Shown here one piece after another: positions 9,361 through 18,232 of a DNA stretch of 64,000 bases. Numbering within the stretch: position 1 is the stretch's first letter; every line of letters begins with the position of its first letter. The DNA is from Microtetraspora niveoalba. GTDB taxonomy: Bacteria; Actinomycetota; Actinomycetes; Streptosporangiales; Streptosporangiaceae. A program made the position numbers and the translations under genes. Under the pieces are notes generated by a model that saw only the letters and a list, made by a program, of their open reading frames with translations, ran no database searches and was not told the origin of the DNA. The stretch covers positions 50,961 through 114,960 of the forward strand of contig NZ_BBYM01000033.1 of assembly GCF_001570405.1 (NCBI RefSeq). The letters are read 5' to 3'.

Positions 9361-10896
9361 CTATCCGGACATGGCCGCGCCGACTTCGAGTGCGATCATC
9401 ATCGCCAGGCGCTTGCGCGGGTCGTCGAGCTCCAGCCGGGTGGCCTCGGACATCTTCCGCAGCCGGTACCTGACCGTGTTGGGGTGGACCGCGAGCCGCG
9501 CGGACGCCTCCCGGAGGTCTCCCTGCGCGCGGAGCAGGGCGCGCAGGGTCGGGACGTACTCGGTGCCGTGCTCGGCGTCGTGGCGGGCCAGGTCCACGAC
9601 GGGGCCGCTGGTGGGCATCCGGCCGGCCGCCGCCGCGCCGGCGAGGCGGCGCAGCAGGATCCGGTCCCATACGGCGTCGTACGTGACGGGCAGCTCCGCG
9701 TCCGGGTCGGACATGTGGACGGCGAGGCTCTCGTCGGCCTCGCTCCGGCTGGCCGGGAGCTGCGAGACGTCGGCGGGACCGCCGACCCCCGCCCACACTC
9801 TCGCGTCCGACGGCAGGTCGCGCGCGAGTGAGCGCACCCACTCGCAGGCGGCGTCCGCGTCCTTGCCTCCGGCGAGGACGGTGTACAGCACGTCGCCGAC
9901 GAGGGCGCTGCGGCCGGGGCGTGACCAGGTGAAGCCGACGGTCGCGTGCCGCGCGGCGAGCAGCACCGCGTCCGCGCCCCCGTCGGCGCGCAGCGCGACG
10001 ACCCGGAGGTCGGTCGCGGGCAGGCCGAGCCGCAGCAGCGCGGCCGGCGCGTCGGCGGCTCCCTCGATCAGGCTCTGCACCAGGTCGGCCTCGACCCGGC
10101 GCTCCAGGTCGGCGCTCGCGCGGGTGGTCAGCAGGTGGGTCGCGGCCACACGGGCGCCGGCCACGAGCGCCGCGTTCTGGCCCGGGGTGAGGGGGCCGTC
10201 GACCTCCACCCACACCGAGCCGAGCAGCTCGCGTCCGGCGCGCACGGCCACGACCACGCGCGCGGTCAGCTCGGAGCTCAGCTCGGGCACGAACAGCGGC
10301 TCGTCCGACTCGTCCAGATGGGCGAAGACGCCCTGGCTGCGCAGCGCCTCCAGCGTCTCGTCCGGGACGCGGCGGCCGAGGATGGTCCGCAGCCGCGCCT
10401 GGTCCACGTCCTGCTGGCGGTGGGAGTAGGCGAGCACGCGCGCCTGGACGTCCTCGATCGTCACCGGTCCGTCGACCGCTCCGGCGATGGTGTCGGCCAG
10501 GTCGAACAACCCTCCCGGCGCCGCCGCCTTCGCCGCCGCGCGTTCACCGAACACCAGCGTGTGGATCACCGCGACGAGCTGGCCCCAGGACACGCCCGGA
10601 TCGACGAGGACGGCCGGGGCGCCGGCCTCGCGCGCCGCGCGGGCGACCCCTTCGTCCAGTGAGAAGGACCCGCGCAGCACCAGGACGGCGGCGTCGGTGC
10701 CGGCCAGCAGGCGGGCGGCACGCTCAGCGCTGTCGATCCCGACGCCGAGCATGACCTGGCCGCCCGCCGCGGCCTGGGGCTCGGACGGGTCGTACAGGGC
10801 CAGGCCGCGCAGGTTGGCGCCCCGGTCGACCGGTCCCCGGCACTCGCAGGTGCCGAGGGTGCCGAGGATGTCCAGGAGCTGCCCCAGGACCACCAT
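9361..10896 (-). CDS. PucR-family transcriptional regulator
   Basis: A 511-residue one-component regulator. The N-terminal part (residues 1-130) resembles the PucR ligand-binding domain, the middle holds the GGDEF-like spacer, and the C-terminus has the PucR helix-turn-helix with the signature ASARLAVHPNTVRYRLRKM (about residues 465-485). In actinomycetes, such proteins activate nearby catabolic genes for purines, proline or other amines. Here the only gene directly downstream is the dadA-like dehydrogenase, its probable target. The ATG at 10896 lies in a short AT-rich region shared with the divergent Gre-factor gene. Confidence 0.85.
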   Translation of the reverse strand: MVVLGQLLDILGTLGTCECRGPVDRGANLRGLALYDPSEPQAAAGGQVMLGVGIDSAERAARLLAGTDAAVLVLRGSFSLDEGVARAAREAGAPAVLVDPGVSWGQLVAVIHTLVFGERAAAKAAAPGGLFDLADTIAGAVDGPVTIEDVQARVLAYSHRQQDVDQARLRTILGRRVPDETLEALRSQGVFAHLDESDEPLFVPELSSELTARVVVAVRAGRELLGSVWVEVDGPLTPGQNAALVAGARVAATHLLTTRASADLERRVEADLVQSLIEGAADAPAALLRLGLPATDLRVVALRADGGADAVLLAARHATVGFTWSRPGRSALVGDVLYTVLAGGKDADAACEWVRSLARDLPSDARVWAGVGGPADVSQLPASRSEADESLAVHMSDPDAELPVTYDAVWDRILLRRLAGAAAAGRMPTSGPVVDLARHDAEHGTEYVPTLRALLRAQGDLREASARLAVHPNTVRYRLRKMSEATRLELDDPRKRLAMMIALEVGAAMSG

Positions 10897-10960
10897 CGTT
10901 CACGCTCGCAGAGTCACCGGATGCCGACAATTCCCTCCAACGGTAACCCAGTTCGGACCT

Positions 10961-10987
10961 TTAACTTGTTTGACAGGTAGATATAAT
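10961..10987 (+). promoter_or_regulatory. candidate promoter of the Gre-factor gene
   Basis: A consensus -10 hexamer TATAAT occupies 10982-10987, rare in this GC-rich DNA. A weak -35 (TTTAAC, about 10960-10965) is 16 bases upstream. A better TTGACA at 10970-10975 is too close to pair with it. Transcription would begin about 55 bases before the ATG at 11050. Confidence 0.45.
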
Positions 10988-11049
10988 TGCACTGGGCACA
11001 GTCCGTACCGGGCTGTGTCTTTGTGTTGTGTGGAGAAGGGAGGCGTGAC

Positions 11050-11526
11050 ATGACCAGCACGCAGCGGACATGGCTCACCCAGAACGCGTACGACCGGTTG
11101 CGAGAGGAGCTGGCGGGGCTGCTCGCGCACCGCGCGGGCGAAGGCGACGGCGCGCCGCCGCACGACCCCGACAGCAACGAAGAGATCATGGAGCGGGAGC
11201 GCCGGCAGGCGCGCATCCACCAGATCGAGGACCTCCTCAAGAACGCGGTGGTCGGCGAGGACCCGCCGGACGACGGCGTCGCCGAGCCGGGCATGGTGCT
11301 GACCGTCCGCTACGACGGCGACGAGGAGACCGAGACCTTCCTCATGGGGCTCAGGGACGAGTCCGTGGGAGGCGACATCCCGGTCTACTCCCCCAACTCG
11401 CCGCTGGGCCTGGCTCTGACGGGGGCCAGGGAGGGCGAGCAGCGGACGTACGAGTTGCCCAACGGCCGGACGATGCGGGTCACGCTGGTGAAGGCGGTCC
11501 CCTACGGGCATCACTCGGCCCACTGA
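11050..11526 (+). CDS. GreA/GreB-family transcription elongation factor
   Basis: A 158-residue protein with the Gre layout: an N-terminal coiled coil (residues 1-70, LTQNAYDRLREELAGLLAHR... and ERRQARIHQIEDLL) that enters the RNA polymerase secondary channel, and a C-terminal FKBP-like domain (PVYSPNSPLGLALTGAREGE). Gre factors rescue backtracked polymerase by stimulating transcript cleavage. The turn of the coiled coil is rich in acidic residues (GDGAPPHDPDSNEE), but the canonical GreA tip is not clear, so it may be an atypical, regulatory member. ATG 11050 follows GGGAGGCGTGAC. It is separate from housekeeping greA neighbours. Confidence 0.82.
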   Translation: MTSTQRTWLTQNAYDRLREELAGLLAHRAGEGDGAPPHDPDSNEEIMERERRQARIHQIEDLLKNAVVGEDPPDDGVAEPGMVLTVRYDGDEETETFLMGLRDESVGGDIPVYSPNSPLGLALTGAREGEQRTYELPNGRTMRVTLVKAVPYGHHSAH

Positions 11527-11623
11527 GAAGATCGGTGTCGACGCCCCCGGGCCGCCCACGAAATTGTCGTACCCCGGGGGCAGAATCATGCCCGGCACCG
11601 AAACCGACGTCAGGAGGGCAGCC

Positions 11624-12244
11624 GTGGCCGAGCGCAAGTACGGCAGGCCGGCGGCGCCGACCTCCACCACCGTTCACGGCGCCGACTGGGACAGCGAGGA
11701 CCTGTCGGGCCACGAGCACGCCCAGGTCCTCTTCGTCGACGTCGACATGACCGAGGCGTTCGGGCACGGCGCCGTCTTCTCCGAGTGCACCTTCCGCAAC
11801 GTCAAGTTCAACGCGTCCTCGCACACCGACGCGGCGTTCACCAACTGCACGTTCGTCCGGTGCTCGTTCTTCGACACCACCTTCACCGGCTGCAAGATGG
11901 TGGGCAGCATGTTCGACGGCTGCTCCTTCGACCTGCTCAAGGTCGAGGGCGGGGACTGGTCGTTCGCCGGGCTCCCGGGCGCCGATCTGCGCGGCGCCGC
12001 CTTCACCGACGTACGGCTGCGCGAGGCCGACCTCACCGGCGCGCGGCTCGAAGGGGCGACGTTCCGGAGGGTGGACCTGTCCGGCGCCTGGCTGCGCGCG
12101 TGCAATCTCTCCCGGTGCGACCTGCGCGGGAGCGATCTGTCCTCCGTGGACCCGCTCTCCGTCGACCTCAAGGGCGCCGTGATCGACTTTCAACAGGCCG
12201 TCGTCCTCGCCACCGCCCTCGGCCTCGACGTGCGCGCCGAGTAA
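11624..12244 (+). CDS. pentapeptide-repeat protein
   Basis: The 206-residue product contains consecutive A(D/N)LxG-type pentapeptides: GADLRGAAFTDVRLREADLTG, then ARLEGATFRRVDLSGAWLRA and further copies to the end. These coil into a right-handed beta-helix; some such proteins mimic DNA and protect gyrase, others have unknown partners. The first 70 residues carry a looser version of the repeat. GTG 11624 is chosen for the AGGAGG site seven bases ahead; ATG 11588 and TTG 11564 in frame lack one. A quinolone-resistance role cannot be claimed from sequence. Confidence 0.82.
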   Translation: MAERKYGRPAAPTSTTVHGADWDSEDLSGHEHAQVLFVDVDMTEAFGHGAVFSECTFRNVKFNASSHTDAAFTNCTFVRCSFFDTTFTGCKMVGSMFDGCSFDLLKVEGGDWSFAGLPGADLRGAAFTDVRLREADLTGARLEGATFRRVDLSGAWLRACNLSRCDLRGSDLSSVDPLSVDLKGAVIDFQQAVVLATALGLDVRAE

Positions 12245-12396
12245 CCCGCGCCCGGACGGCTCGTCGTCCGCCGCCCTTTCATCGACACATATCGGGGTCC
12301 GCGACGGCACCGGGTGCCTGGATCGCCGTGAAGATCCCGCTGTCGCACCGATGCCGCGACCTCATCCGGCGGCGCCAGGACGAAGCGGCCTCCCGA

Positions 12397-14475
12397 TCAC
12401 CCCCTCGGAGAAGCGGGGTTCCCCGCAGTGCCCACCGGTAGCCGGACGACCACCTCCCATCCGGTGGCCGTGGGGCCGGCCGCGGCCGACCCGCCGAGTT
12501 CTTCGGCGCGATCGGAGATGGAACGCAGACCGAGCCCCGGGCTCCAGGTGTCCGGAGGGACGCCGTCGTCCTGGACGGTCACGACGAGCTCGCGATCGCA
12601 CGAGACGCTGACCCGGCACCGTGTCGCACGGGAGTGCCGCAGCACGTTGGCGAGCGCCTCGCTGGTGATGCGGTAGGCCGCGAGTTCGACCGCCGCCGAG
12701 AGCACGGGAAGCCGTGGGGGCGCCTGGACGTCAATGGCGACGCGCTCGCCGTGGTCGCCGCGCAACGCGGCCACCTGCTGGTTGATCGCGCCGAGGAGAC
12801 CGAGGTCGTCCAGCTCGATGGGACGCAGGCCGTAGACGACGCGCCGGACATGGTCGAGGGTGGCGCGCAGATCGGCGCGCACCTCACCGAGCAGGCGCAC
12901 GGCCTCGTCGGGGACGGAGCGGACGAGGTTGGACGCGGCGTCGGCGCGGAAGGTGACGCTGGCCAGCGTGGGCCCGAGCCCGTCGTGAAGCTCCCGCTGC
13001 AGCCTGGCCCGTTCCGCCACGGCGGCCTCGACGGTGGCTGTGCGGGCGAGCTGCACCTGCTCCCGCAGGGTTATGGCGTGCAGGGCGACGGCCAGCGGGG
13101 TGGCGATGAGCTCCAGCGTCCTGCGGTCGGCCTCGTGAAGCTGTGACTCGCCGCGACGCAACCCCACGACGAGGGTGCCGACGACGTCTCCGCGATACCC
13201 GAGGCCGATCTCGGCCGCCGGGCCGCCGTCCGCCGTGCCGGTGGCGGCGAACCGGTCGCCCTGTGGTTCCCGCCGCAGGGCGAGCCACGGCAGGCGCAGC
13301 GCGGAGCCCGTCCTCTCCAGCACACCCGCGAGATCGTCGTCGTCTCTGAGCCCCTGTCCGATCCGCCATGCCGTACGCGCCGGGTCGGATCGGGTGCCGT
13401 GGAAGGCCCGGTCCACCAGGCGCTGCAGGAACAGCCGCAGCGGCGTGAATCCGATGGCCACGACGATCGCCGCGGCGACCGACGCGCCGCGCAGCGCACC
13501 CTCCGGGACGAGCAACGAGAATCCCGCGACGATCCCCGCATACATGGCGATGATCACCGCGATCGTCATGCCATAGAGCAGCGTTCTGGAGAGCGCCAGC
13601 CGGATGTCGAACAGCTCGTAACGGACGATCGCGATCCCGATCGCGACCGGGATCAGCACGAACGACAGCAGGAACAGGATCGGCCCGTCACCGGTGATCC
13701 AGCGCTGCCCGTTGAGTATCAGCATCGCCAGAACGGCGAGGATCAACCACAGCAGCCGCCGGCGGGTGCCCTCGTCACCGCGTACGTAGCGCAGCACGAG
13801 AGAGGCGATCACCAGCAATGTGGTGGCGACGCCGGCGACGGCCACACCGATTTCGACGGACTCGGGGACGACGAGCTCCGCAGAGAGGATCGAGGAGACA
13901 TCACGCCCATCCCCGAAGGGCGATCCATCGGAGAGCACTCCGGTGCCGAGCTGGTAGACGCCGTTGACCGTGATGAGCCAGGCCACCAGCCGCCAGCGCC
14001 GGCTCGGCAGGCGGCCGTCGGGGAAGAGCAGCAGCGCCAGCAGGAAGAGCCACCCGATGCCGACCTGCCACGCCGCCGTGTACACGGTGGACAGGCCGCG
14101 CACCAGCGGCGTCGGCGCGCCCGAGCGGATGGCGTACAGCTCGGCCATGCCCGCGGCCGCGGTCGTCAGGTGACCGAGCCCGCTCACCAGGAACAACACC
14201 CCGATGACGTTGCGGGGGCGGAACCACGCGACGAACCCGCCCGAAGCCAGGAAGCCGAGCCCGATGGTGAGGTTGGTCAGCGTGTACGACTGAACGAAGA
14301 TCGGCCAGGTGGTACGCGCGGCCGCGGCGAAGACGGCCGCGCACAGGGTGAGGCCCGTTCCGGCCGCCAGCGCGCCGCCCACGCCCCACCGCGCACGGCG
14401 CGGCCCCGTTACGTCCGCGCCGTGGAGATCCGCCACGCCGGACGCGTCCGGCGACGGGGCGTCACCGTCAGGCAC
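12397..14475 (-). CDS. NarL-type sensor histidine kinase with multi-helix membrane domain
   Basis: A 692-residue sensor kinase. The first 330 residues contain about ten hydrophobic segments, a large membrane sensor. A GAF-like segment follows, then a HisKA_3 dimerisation helix with phospho-acceptor His497 in RLQRELHDGLGPT. The ATP-binding domain is at the C-terminus (VTVQDDGVPPDTWSPGLGL, RSISDRAEELGG). The ATG at 14475 overlaps the end of the response-regulator gene by 8 bases, so the two are translationally coupled. The stimulus is unknown. Its likely target is the divergent membrane-protein pair at 15322-16415, by proximity only. Confidence 0.88.
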   Translation of the reverse strand: MPDGDAPSPDASGVADLHGADVTGPRRARWGVGGALAAGTGLTLCAAVFAAAARTTWPIFVQSYTLTNLTIGLGFLASGGFVAWFRPRNVIGVLFLVSGLGHLTTAAAGMAELYAIRSGAPTPLVRGLSTVYTAAWQVGIGWLFLLALLLFPDGRLPSRRWRLVAWLITVNGVYQLGTGVLSDGSPFGDGRDVSSILSAELVVPESVEIGVAVAGVATTLLVIASLVLRYVRGDEGTRRRLLWLILAVLAMLILNGQRWITGDGPILFLLSFVLIPVAIGIAIVRYELFDIRLALSRTLLYGMTIAVIIAMYAGIVAGFSLLVPEGALRGASVAAAIVVAIGFTPLRLFLQRLVDRAFHGTRSDPARTAWRIGQGLRDDDDLAGVLERTGSALRLPWLALRREPQGDRFAATGTADGGPAAEIGLGYRGDVVGTLVVGLRRGESQLHEADRRTLELIATPLAVALHAITLREQVQLARTATVEAAVAERARLQRELHDGLGPTLASVTFRADAASNLVRSVPDEAVRLLGEVRADLRATLDHVRRVVYGLRPIELDDLGLLGAINQQVAALRGDHGERVAIDVQAPPRLPVLSAAVELAAYRITSEALANVLRHSRATRCRVSVSCDRELVVTVQDDGVPPDTWSPGLGLRSISDRAEELGGSAAAGPTATGWEVVVRLPVGTAGNPASPRG

Positions 14476-15136
14476 GGCGGCCGAGCCCGGCGTCCTTGGC
14501 GATCACGATGGCCTCCGCACGGGAGGCGACCCCGAGTTTGAGAAAGATCGCCGAGATGTGGTTGCCGATCGTCTTCGGGGACAGCCCCAGCCGATGGGCG
14601 ATCGCCCCGTTCGTGGCCCCGGTCGCGATCAGGTCGAGCACCTGCCGCTCACGCGGGGAGAGCGCGGGCAGCGCGGGTTCGTCCCCGCCCGCGGCGATCC
14701 TGCCCAGCACCGGCCCCGCCACGGCGCCGCTGAAGATCGCACCGCCCGCGGCGACGGCCCGGATGGCCCGCTCGATCTCGTCCTGCTCCGCCGACTTCAG
14801 CAGGTAACCGCGGGCGCCCGCCTTCAGTGCGTCGGCCACCAGCGTGTCCTCCTGGAACATGGTGAGTACGAGGACGGCGGTACCGGGGTACTCCTTGCTG
14901 ATCCGGCGCGTCGCCTCCACGCCGTCCAGGACGGGCATGCGCAGGTCCATGATGACCACGTCCGGCCGGTTTATCCCGATCTCACGCAGCGCCTCGCGGC
15001 CTGTACCAGCCTGGGCGACGACCTCCATGCCCGGGAGGGTGGCCAGCAGCGCGGCGAGGCCGCGCCGGACGACCGGGTGATCGTCGGCGAGGAGCACCCG
15101 GATCGACGGGGTCTCGCCGACGGCGGGGGAGGTCAT
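14468..15136 (-). CDS. NarL/FixJ-family response regulator
   Basis: 222 residues: receiver domain (1-125) with acidic pocket ADDH and phospho-acceptor Asp64 in VVIMDLRMP, conserved Lys near 113 (LLKSAEQ), then a LuxR-type helix-turn-helix (LSPRERQVLDLIATGATNGAIAHRLGLSPKTIGNHISAIFLKLGV, about 155-200). It is the first gene of the two-gene operon and pairs with the histidine kinase that overlaps its 3' end. It binds DNA as a dimer when phosphorylated. No operator could be assigned in the 185-base divergent gap. Confidence 0.92.
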   Translation of the reverse strand: MTSPAVGETPSIRVLLADDHPVVRRGLAALLATLPGMEVVAQAGTGREALREIGINRPDVVIMDLRMPVLDGVEATRRISKEYPGTAVLVLTMFQEDTLVADALKAGARGYLLKSAEQDEIERAIRAVAAGGAIFSGAVAGPVLGRIAAGGDEPALPALSPRERQVLDLIATGATNGAIAHRLGLSPKTIGNHISAIFLKLGVASRAEAIVIAKDAGLGRRA

Positions 15137-15321
15137 GCACGCATTATCGGCATCGGCCCGGCGCTCCGGTCCAGGGGCGTGACCCTACTGTCGCCGGGAA
15201 GTTTTCCCGGCCACCCCTGAGCGAGAAAGGGGGATCGCCTCAAGCGGCGCCGGCGGCCGAGATCGGACAGTGGCACCGGCTGCGATCGCAGCGTACGCGC
15301 CCCGATAGAAGGAGCATCCCC

Positions 15322-15696
15322 ATGTCCACCGCCGAAGCCGCCGCACCGACCCGTCGCGCCGGCCTTCCCCTCCGCATCGGCCTCGTGCTGGGCGGACTGC
15401 TCGCCGTCGGCGACATCGTCACCTCGATCCCGCAGCTGGCCGACGACCCCGTCGTCCCCGTCGCGTACATCGTGATCAGCGTGGTCGCGCTGGCGCTGAC
15501 CCCGTTCGCGTGGGGCGGCGCCGCCTGGGCGCGGTTCACCGTCATCGTGACCCGGGTGCTCTCCGCCCTGGGCGCGGTGCCCGCGTTCCTGTATCCGGGC
15601 GTGCCCGCGGGCTGGGTCGTCGCGGCCGCGGTCGGGATCGTCTTGGAACTCCTGGTCGTCGTGCTCCTGCTCGCCCGGCCGAGGTCGGCGCGATGA
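15322..15696 (+). CDS. small four-helix membrane protein, function unknown
   Basis: A 124-residue protein with four hydrophobic stretches (about residues 17-37, 48-70, 72-92, 97-119) separated by short loops and ending in basic RPRSAR. It starts at ATG 15322 behind AGAAGGAG. Its stop overlaps the start of the next gene (ATGA), so the two membrane proteins are made together. It is divergent from the two-component system and could be its target. I do not recognise the family. Confidence 0.68.
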   Translation: MSTAEAAAPTRRAGLPLRIGLVLGGLLAVGDIVTSIPQLADDPVVPVAYIVISVVALALTPFAWGGAAWARFTVIVTRVLSALGAVPAFLYPGVPAGWVVAAAVGIVLELLVVVLLLARPRSAR

Positions 15697-16415
15697 GCGG
15701 CCCGGCTCTCGTCGCCCGCAGCGCGGGGCGGGACACGCGTACAGCGACCAGGATCTGCTCCGCCGTCCTCATGCCGGTCGGCCCCGCGTGCGTGGCCGTC
15801 ATCCGGCTGATCATCCCCGGCGGGTCGGGCGACGTCGGCGCCGAGGTCGCGGCCGACCCCGGCGCCCAGCGGCTCGTGCTGCTCCTCGGCATCCCGGCGC
15901 TGTTCACCCTCCTGCCCGGGGCGTTCGCGGCGCTACGCCTGGGGCGAAGGCACCGTCCCACGCTCACCGCGTGGACCGCCGCGTTCCTGATCCCCGGCTA
16001 CCTGGCCATGACGGTGCTCGCGGCTGGGGACACCGCCGTGCTGGCCGCCACCGACATCGGCCTGGAGCCGGCGACCGTGACCAGGCTGAGCGACGAGATC
16101 CTGGGCCTGACGATGTTCGAAGGTCTCGTCTTCGTCGTCGGCCACATCGTCGGAACCGTCCTGCTGGGAATCCTCGCCTGGCGGGCGCGGCTCATGCCCC
16201 GCTGGGCCGCCATCCTGCTGCTGGTGTCCCAGCCCACGCATCTCGTGGCCATCGTCGTCGTCAACCCATGGCTCGACCTCGTCGCCTGGGGATGCACCGC
16301 GCTGGGGATGCTCTTCCTCGGCGTCCGGACGCTGCGCACCTCGAACGACGAGTGGGATCTTCCGCCGCTGCCCTCCTCGCTCACCGGCGAGCCGGCGGAC
16401 GCTCGCAGCACGTGA
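15693..16415 (+). CDS. integral membrane protein, function unknown
   Basis: A 240-residue protein with about seven hydrophobic segments, beginning at ATG 15693 inside the previous gene's stop. The sequence resembles DUF4386-like actinobacterial membrane proteins in length and helix layout, but I see no motif strong enough to name it. A short acidic/polar tail (WDLPPLPSSLTGEPADARST) follows the last helix. The gene is probably co-translated with the 124-residue membrane protein. Confidence 0.68.
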   Translation: MSGPALVARSAGRDTRTATRICSAVLMPVGPACVAVIRLIIPGGSGDVGAEVAADPGAQRLVLLLGIPALFTLLPGAFAALRLGRRHRPTLTAWTAAFLIPGYLAMTVLAAGDTAVLAATDIGLEPATVTRLSDEILGLTMFEGLVFVVGHIVGTVLLGILAWRARLMPRWAAILLLVSQPTHLVAIVVVNPWLDLVAWGCTALGMLFLGVRTLRTSNDEWDLPPLPSSLTGEPADARST

Positions 16416-16498
16416 GCCGCGGTCACAGGCGGCCGCGATCATGCTCCCGCAGGTCGTGGGGACACCGCCGAAGGGCCGTCACCCGGAGCAGACAGAAG

Positions 16499-16571
16499 TG
16501 CCCCCGGTGGGACTCGAACCCACACCGGAGCCCTTTTAAGGGGCTTGCCTCTGCCATTGGGCTACGGGGGC
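16499..16571 (-). tRNA. tRNA with anticodon UAA (Leu codon UUA), short variable arm
   Basis: The cloverleaf is complete: a 7-bp acceptor stem GCCCCCG/CGGGGGC, a 3-bp D stem with GG in the loop, a 5-bp anticodon stem AGCCC/GGGCT with loop CUUAAAA, a 5-base variable region, and a T arm GTGGG-TTCGAGT-CCCAC. The anticodon is UAA, which reads UUA (leucine). Bacterial tRNA-Leu normally has a long class II variable arm, missing here. CCA is not encoded; the discriminator is A. Amino-acid identity is therefore uncertain. Confidence 0.82.
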
Positions 16572-16703
16572 GCCGCGATCATACGTCACGGATCGCTCAT
16601 CTGTAACTGGTTGGACCTTACGCCGCTTCTCCTTCTTCCGGACATGGAACGCCGAACGGCGCGCGTCCCCAGGTGGGGGCGCACGCCGTACGGGAGAGCG
16701 GGT

Positions 16704-18038
16704 TTACTTCTTCTTCGGCATCGTGGCGGCGGCGGCCCTGAAGTCGTCGCGCGGGTGCTCGATCTCGCCGAGCGACACCGTCTCCCTCCGGAAGAAGAGG
16801 GACAGGGTCCAGTCGGCCACGACGCGGACCTTCCGGTTCACCGTGGGCACCCGGGACAGGTGGTAGGTGCGGTGCATGAACCACGCGGGGAACCCGCGCA
16901 GCTTGACGCCGTAGACGTTGGCCACGCCCCGGTAGAGGCCGAGTCCGGCGACCGATCCGGCGTACCTGTGCCGGTAGTCCTTGAGCTGCCCGCCCCGCAG
17001 GTACGCGGTGATGTTGTCGCCGAGGACCTTCGACTGCCGTACGGCGTGCTGGGCGTTCGGGGCGCAGTACTGGCCGGCGTTGGTCATGTCGGGCACACCC
17101 GCCACGTCGCCCGCGGCGAAGGCGTCCTTGGTGGCGGCGACCGTCAGCCGGGTGGTCGTCTTGATCCGGCCGCGCTCGTCGACGGGCAGGTCACCGGAGT
17201 TGACCACCGGGCTCGGCTTGACACCCGCGGTCCACACGATCGTGGCCGACTCGAACTCGTCGCCGTCCGAGGTCTTGACCAGGCCGCCCTCGCACGACTG
17301 GAGGAACGTCTCCAGCTTGAGCTCGATGCCGCGCTCGCGGAGCTGCTCGGCGGTCCACTTGCCCATCTCCGGGCCGACCTCGGGCAGGATCCGGTCCGAC
17401 GCCTCGATGAGGACCCACCTCAGGTCCTTCTTCTCGATGCTCGGGTAGTACTTGATCGCGTCCTCGGTCATGTCCTCGAGCTCGGCGAGGGCCTCGATGC
17501 CCGCGAAACCGCCGCCGACCACGACGAAGGTGAGCGCGCGGCGGCGCACGTCCTCGTCGTCGCTGGTCTCGGCCCGGTCGAGCAGCGCGATCACGCGGTT
17601 GCGCAGCGCGATCGCCTCACCGACGGTCTTGAAGCCGATCGCGGCGTCCTCGAGACCGGGGATCGGCAGCGTCCGCGAGATGGAGCCGGCCGCCATGACG
17701 ATGATGTCGTACTCGATCTCGCGGGACTGGCCAGCGGCGGGCTCGAACGTCACGGTCCTGGCCTCGTGGTGGACCTTGGAGACCAGTCCGTTGAGGATGC
17801 GGATCTTGGGCAGGACCCGGCGCAGCGGCGCGACGACGTGGCGGGGGGAGATGTTCCCGGCCGCCGCCTCCGGAAGGAACGGCTGGTAGGTCATGTACGA
17901 CCGGGGGTCGATGAGCGTGATCCGCACTGTCCCCTCGCGCAGCTCACGACGGAGCGTTCGCTGGAGCCGCAGGCCGGTATAAAGACCCACGTATCCACCG
18001 CCGACGATGAGGATGTGCTTTGACTTGCGGTTCACCAC
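16704..18038 (-). CDS. ndh: type II NADH dehydrogenase (NDH-2)
   Basis: A 444-residue flavoprotein that passes electrons from NADH to menaquinone without pumping protons, on the inner face of the membrane. HILIVGGGYVGLYTGLRL is the FAD Rossmann motif, VVVGGGFAGIEALAELE the second (NADH) one, and FAAGDVAGVPD the C-terminal FAD contact; the C-terminus carries basic and aromatic residues suited to membrane binding. GTG 18038 (or the adjacent GTG 18035) follows GAAGGGCAC. An upstream in-frame ATG at 18074 lies inside a Rex-type operator and is rejected. Tandem redox operators in the upstream gap point to Rex control by the NADH/NAD+ ratio. Confidence 0.88.
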   Translation of the reverse strand: MVNRKSKHILIVGGGYVGLYTGLRLQRTLRRELREGTVRITLIDPRSYMTYQPFLPEAAAGNISPRHVVAPLRRVLPKIRILNGLVSKVHHEARTVTFEPAAGQSREIEYDIIVMAAGSISRTLPIPGLEDAAIGFKTVGEAIALRNRVIALLDRAETSDDEDVRRRALTFVVVGGGFAGIEALAELEDMTEDAIKYYPSIEKKDLRWVLIEASDRILPEVGPEMGKWTAEQLRERGIELKLETFLQSCEGGLVKTSDGDEFESATIVWTAGVKPSPVVNSGDLPVDERGRIKTTTRLTVAATKDAFAAGDVAGVPDMTNAGQYCAPNAQHAVRQSKVLGDNITAYLRGGQLKDYRHRYAGSVAGLGLYRGVANVYGVKLRGFPAWFMHRTYHLSRVPTVNRKVRVVADWTLSLFFRRETVSLGEIEHPRDDFRAAAATMPKKK

Positions 18039-18061
18039 GGGTGCCCTTCGTGTGTAGATCG

Positions 18062-18081
18062 CTTGTGAAAGCATTCACAAG
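18062..18081. promoter_or_regulatory. Rex-type operator, proximal copy
   Basis: CTTGTGAA-AGCA-TTCACAAG has perfect 8-base arms. Its core TGTGAAAGCATTCACA matches 14 of 16 positions of the Streptomyces coelicolor Rex operator TGTGAACGCGTTCACA. It lies 24 bases before the ndh start, where bound Rex would block initiation. Confidence 0.72.
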
Positions 18082-18197
18082 GCTACGTCACGCGGCCCGA
18101 TCGAGACCAACCCGACCCCCTGATAACTTGTCCAGTTTTTCCGATTTTGAGAAGATCGTCGAGGTCTTCTTCTGGGAAAATCGCGTGAAATTACAGG

Positions 18198-18232
18198 CGT
18201 GACCGAGTTCACATTCGTGAAAGCGTTCACAA
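18198..18232. promoter_or_regulatory. tandem distal Rex-type operators
   Basis: Two further copies lie side by side: TCGTGAA-AGCG-TTCACAA (18215-18232; core 14/16 to the Rex consensus) and CGTGACCGAGTTCACA (18198-18213; 13/16). They are about 180 bases upstream of ndh, and the first overlaps the stop codon of the uracil-DNA glycosylase gene. Confidence 0.6.

Noticed and set aside
10970..10975. TTGACA as the -35 box paired with TATAAT
   Set aside because: The gap is six bases, too short for a sigma-70-type promoter.
11624..12244. Qnr-type quinolone resistance determinant
   Set aside because: Repeats are common to many pentapeptide proteins and no Qnr-specific loops can be seen.
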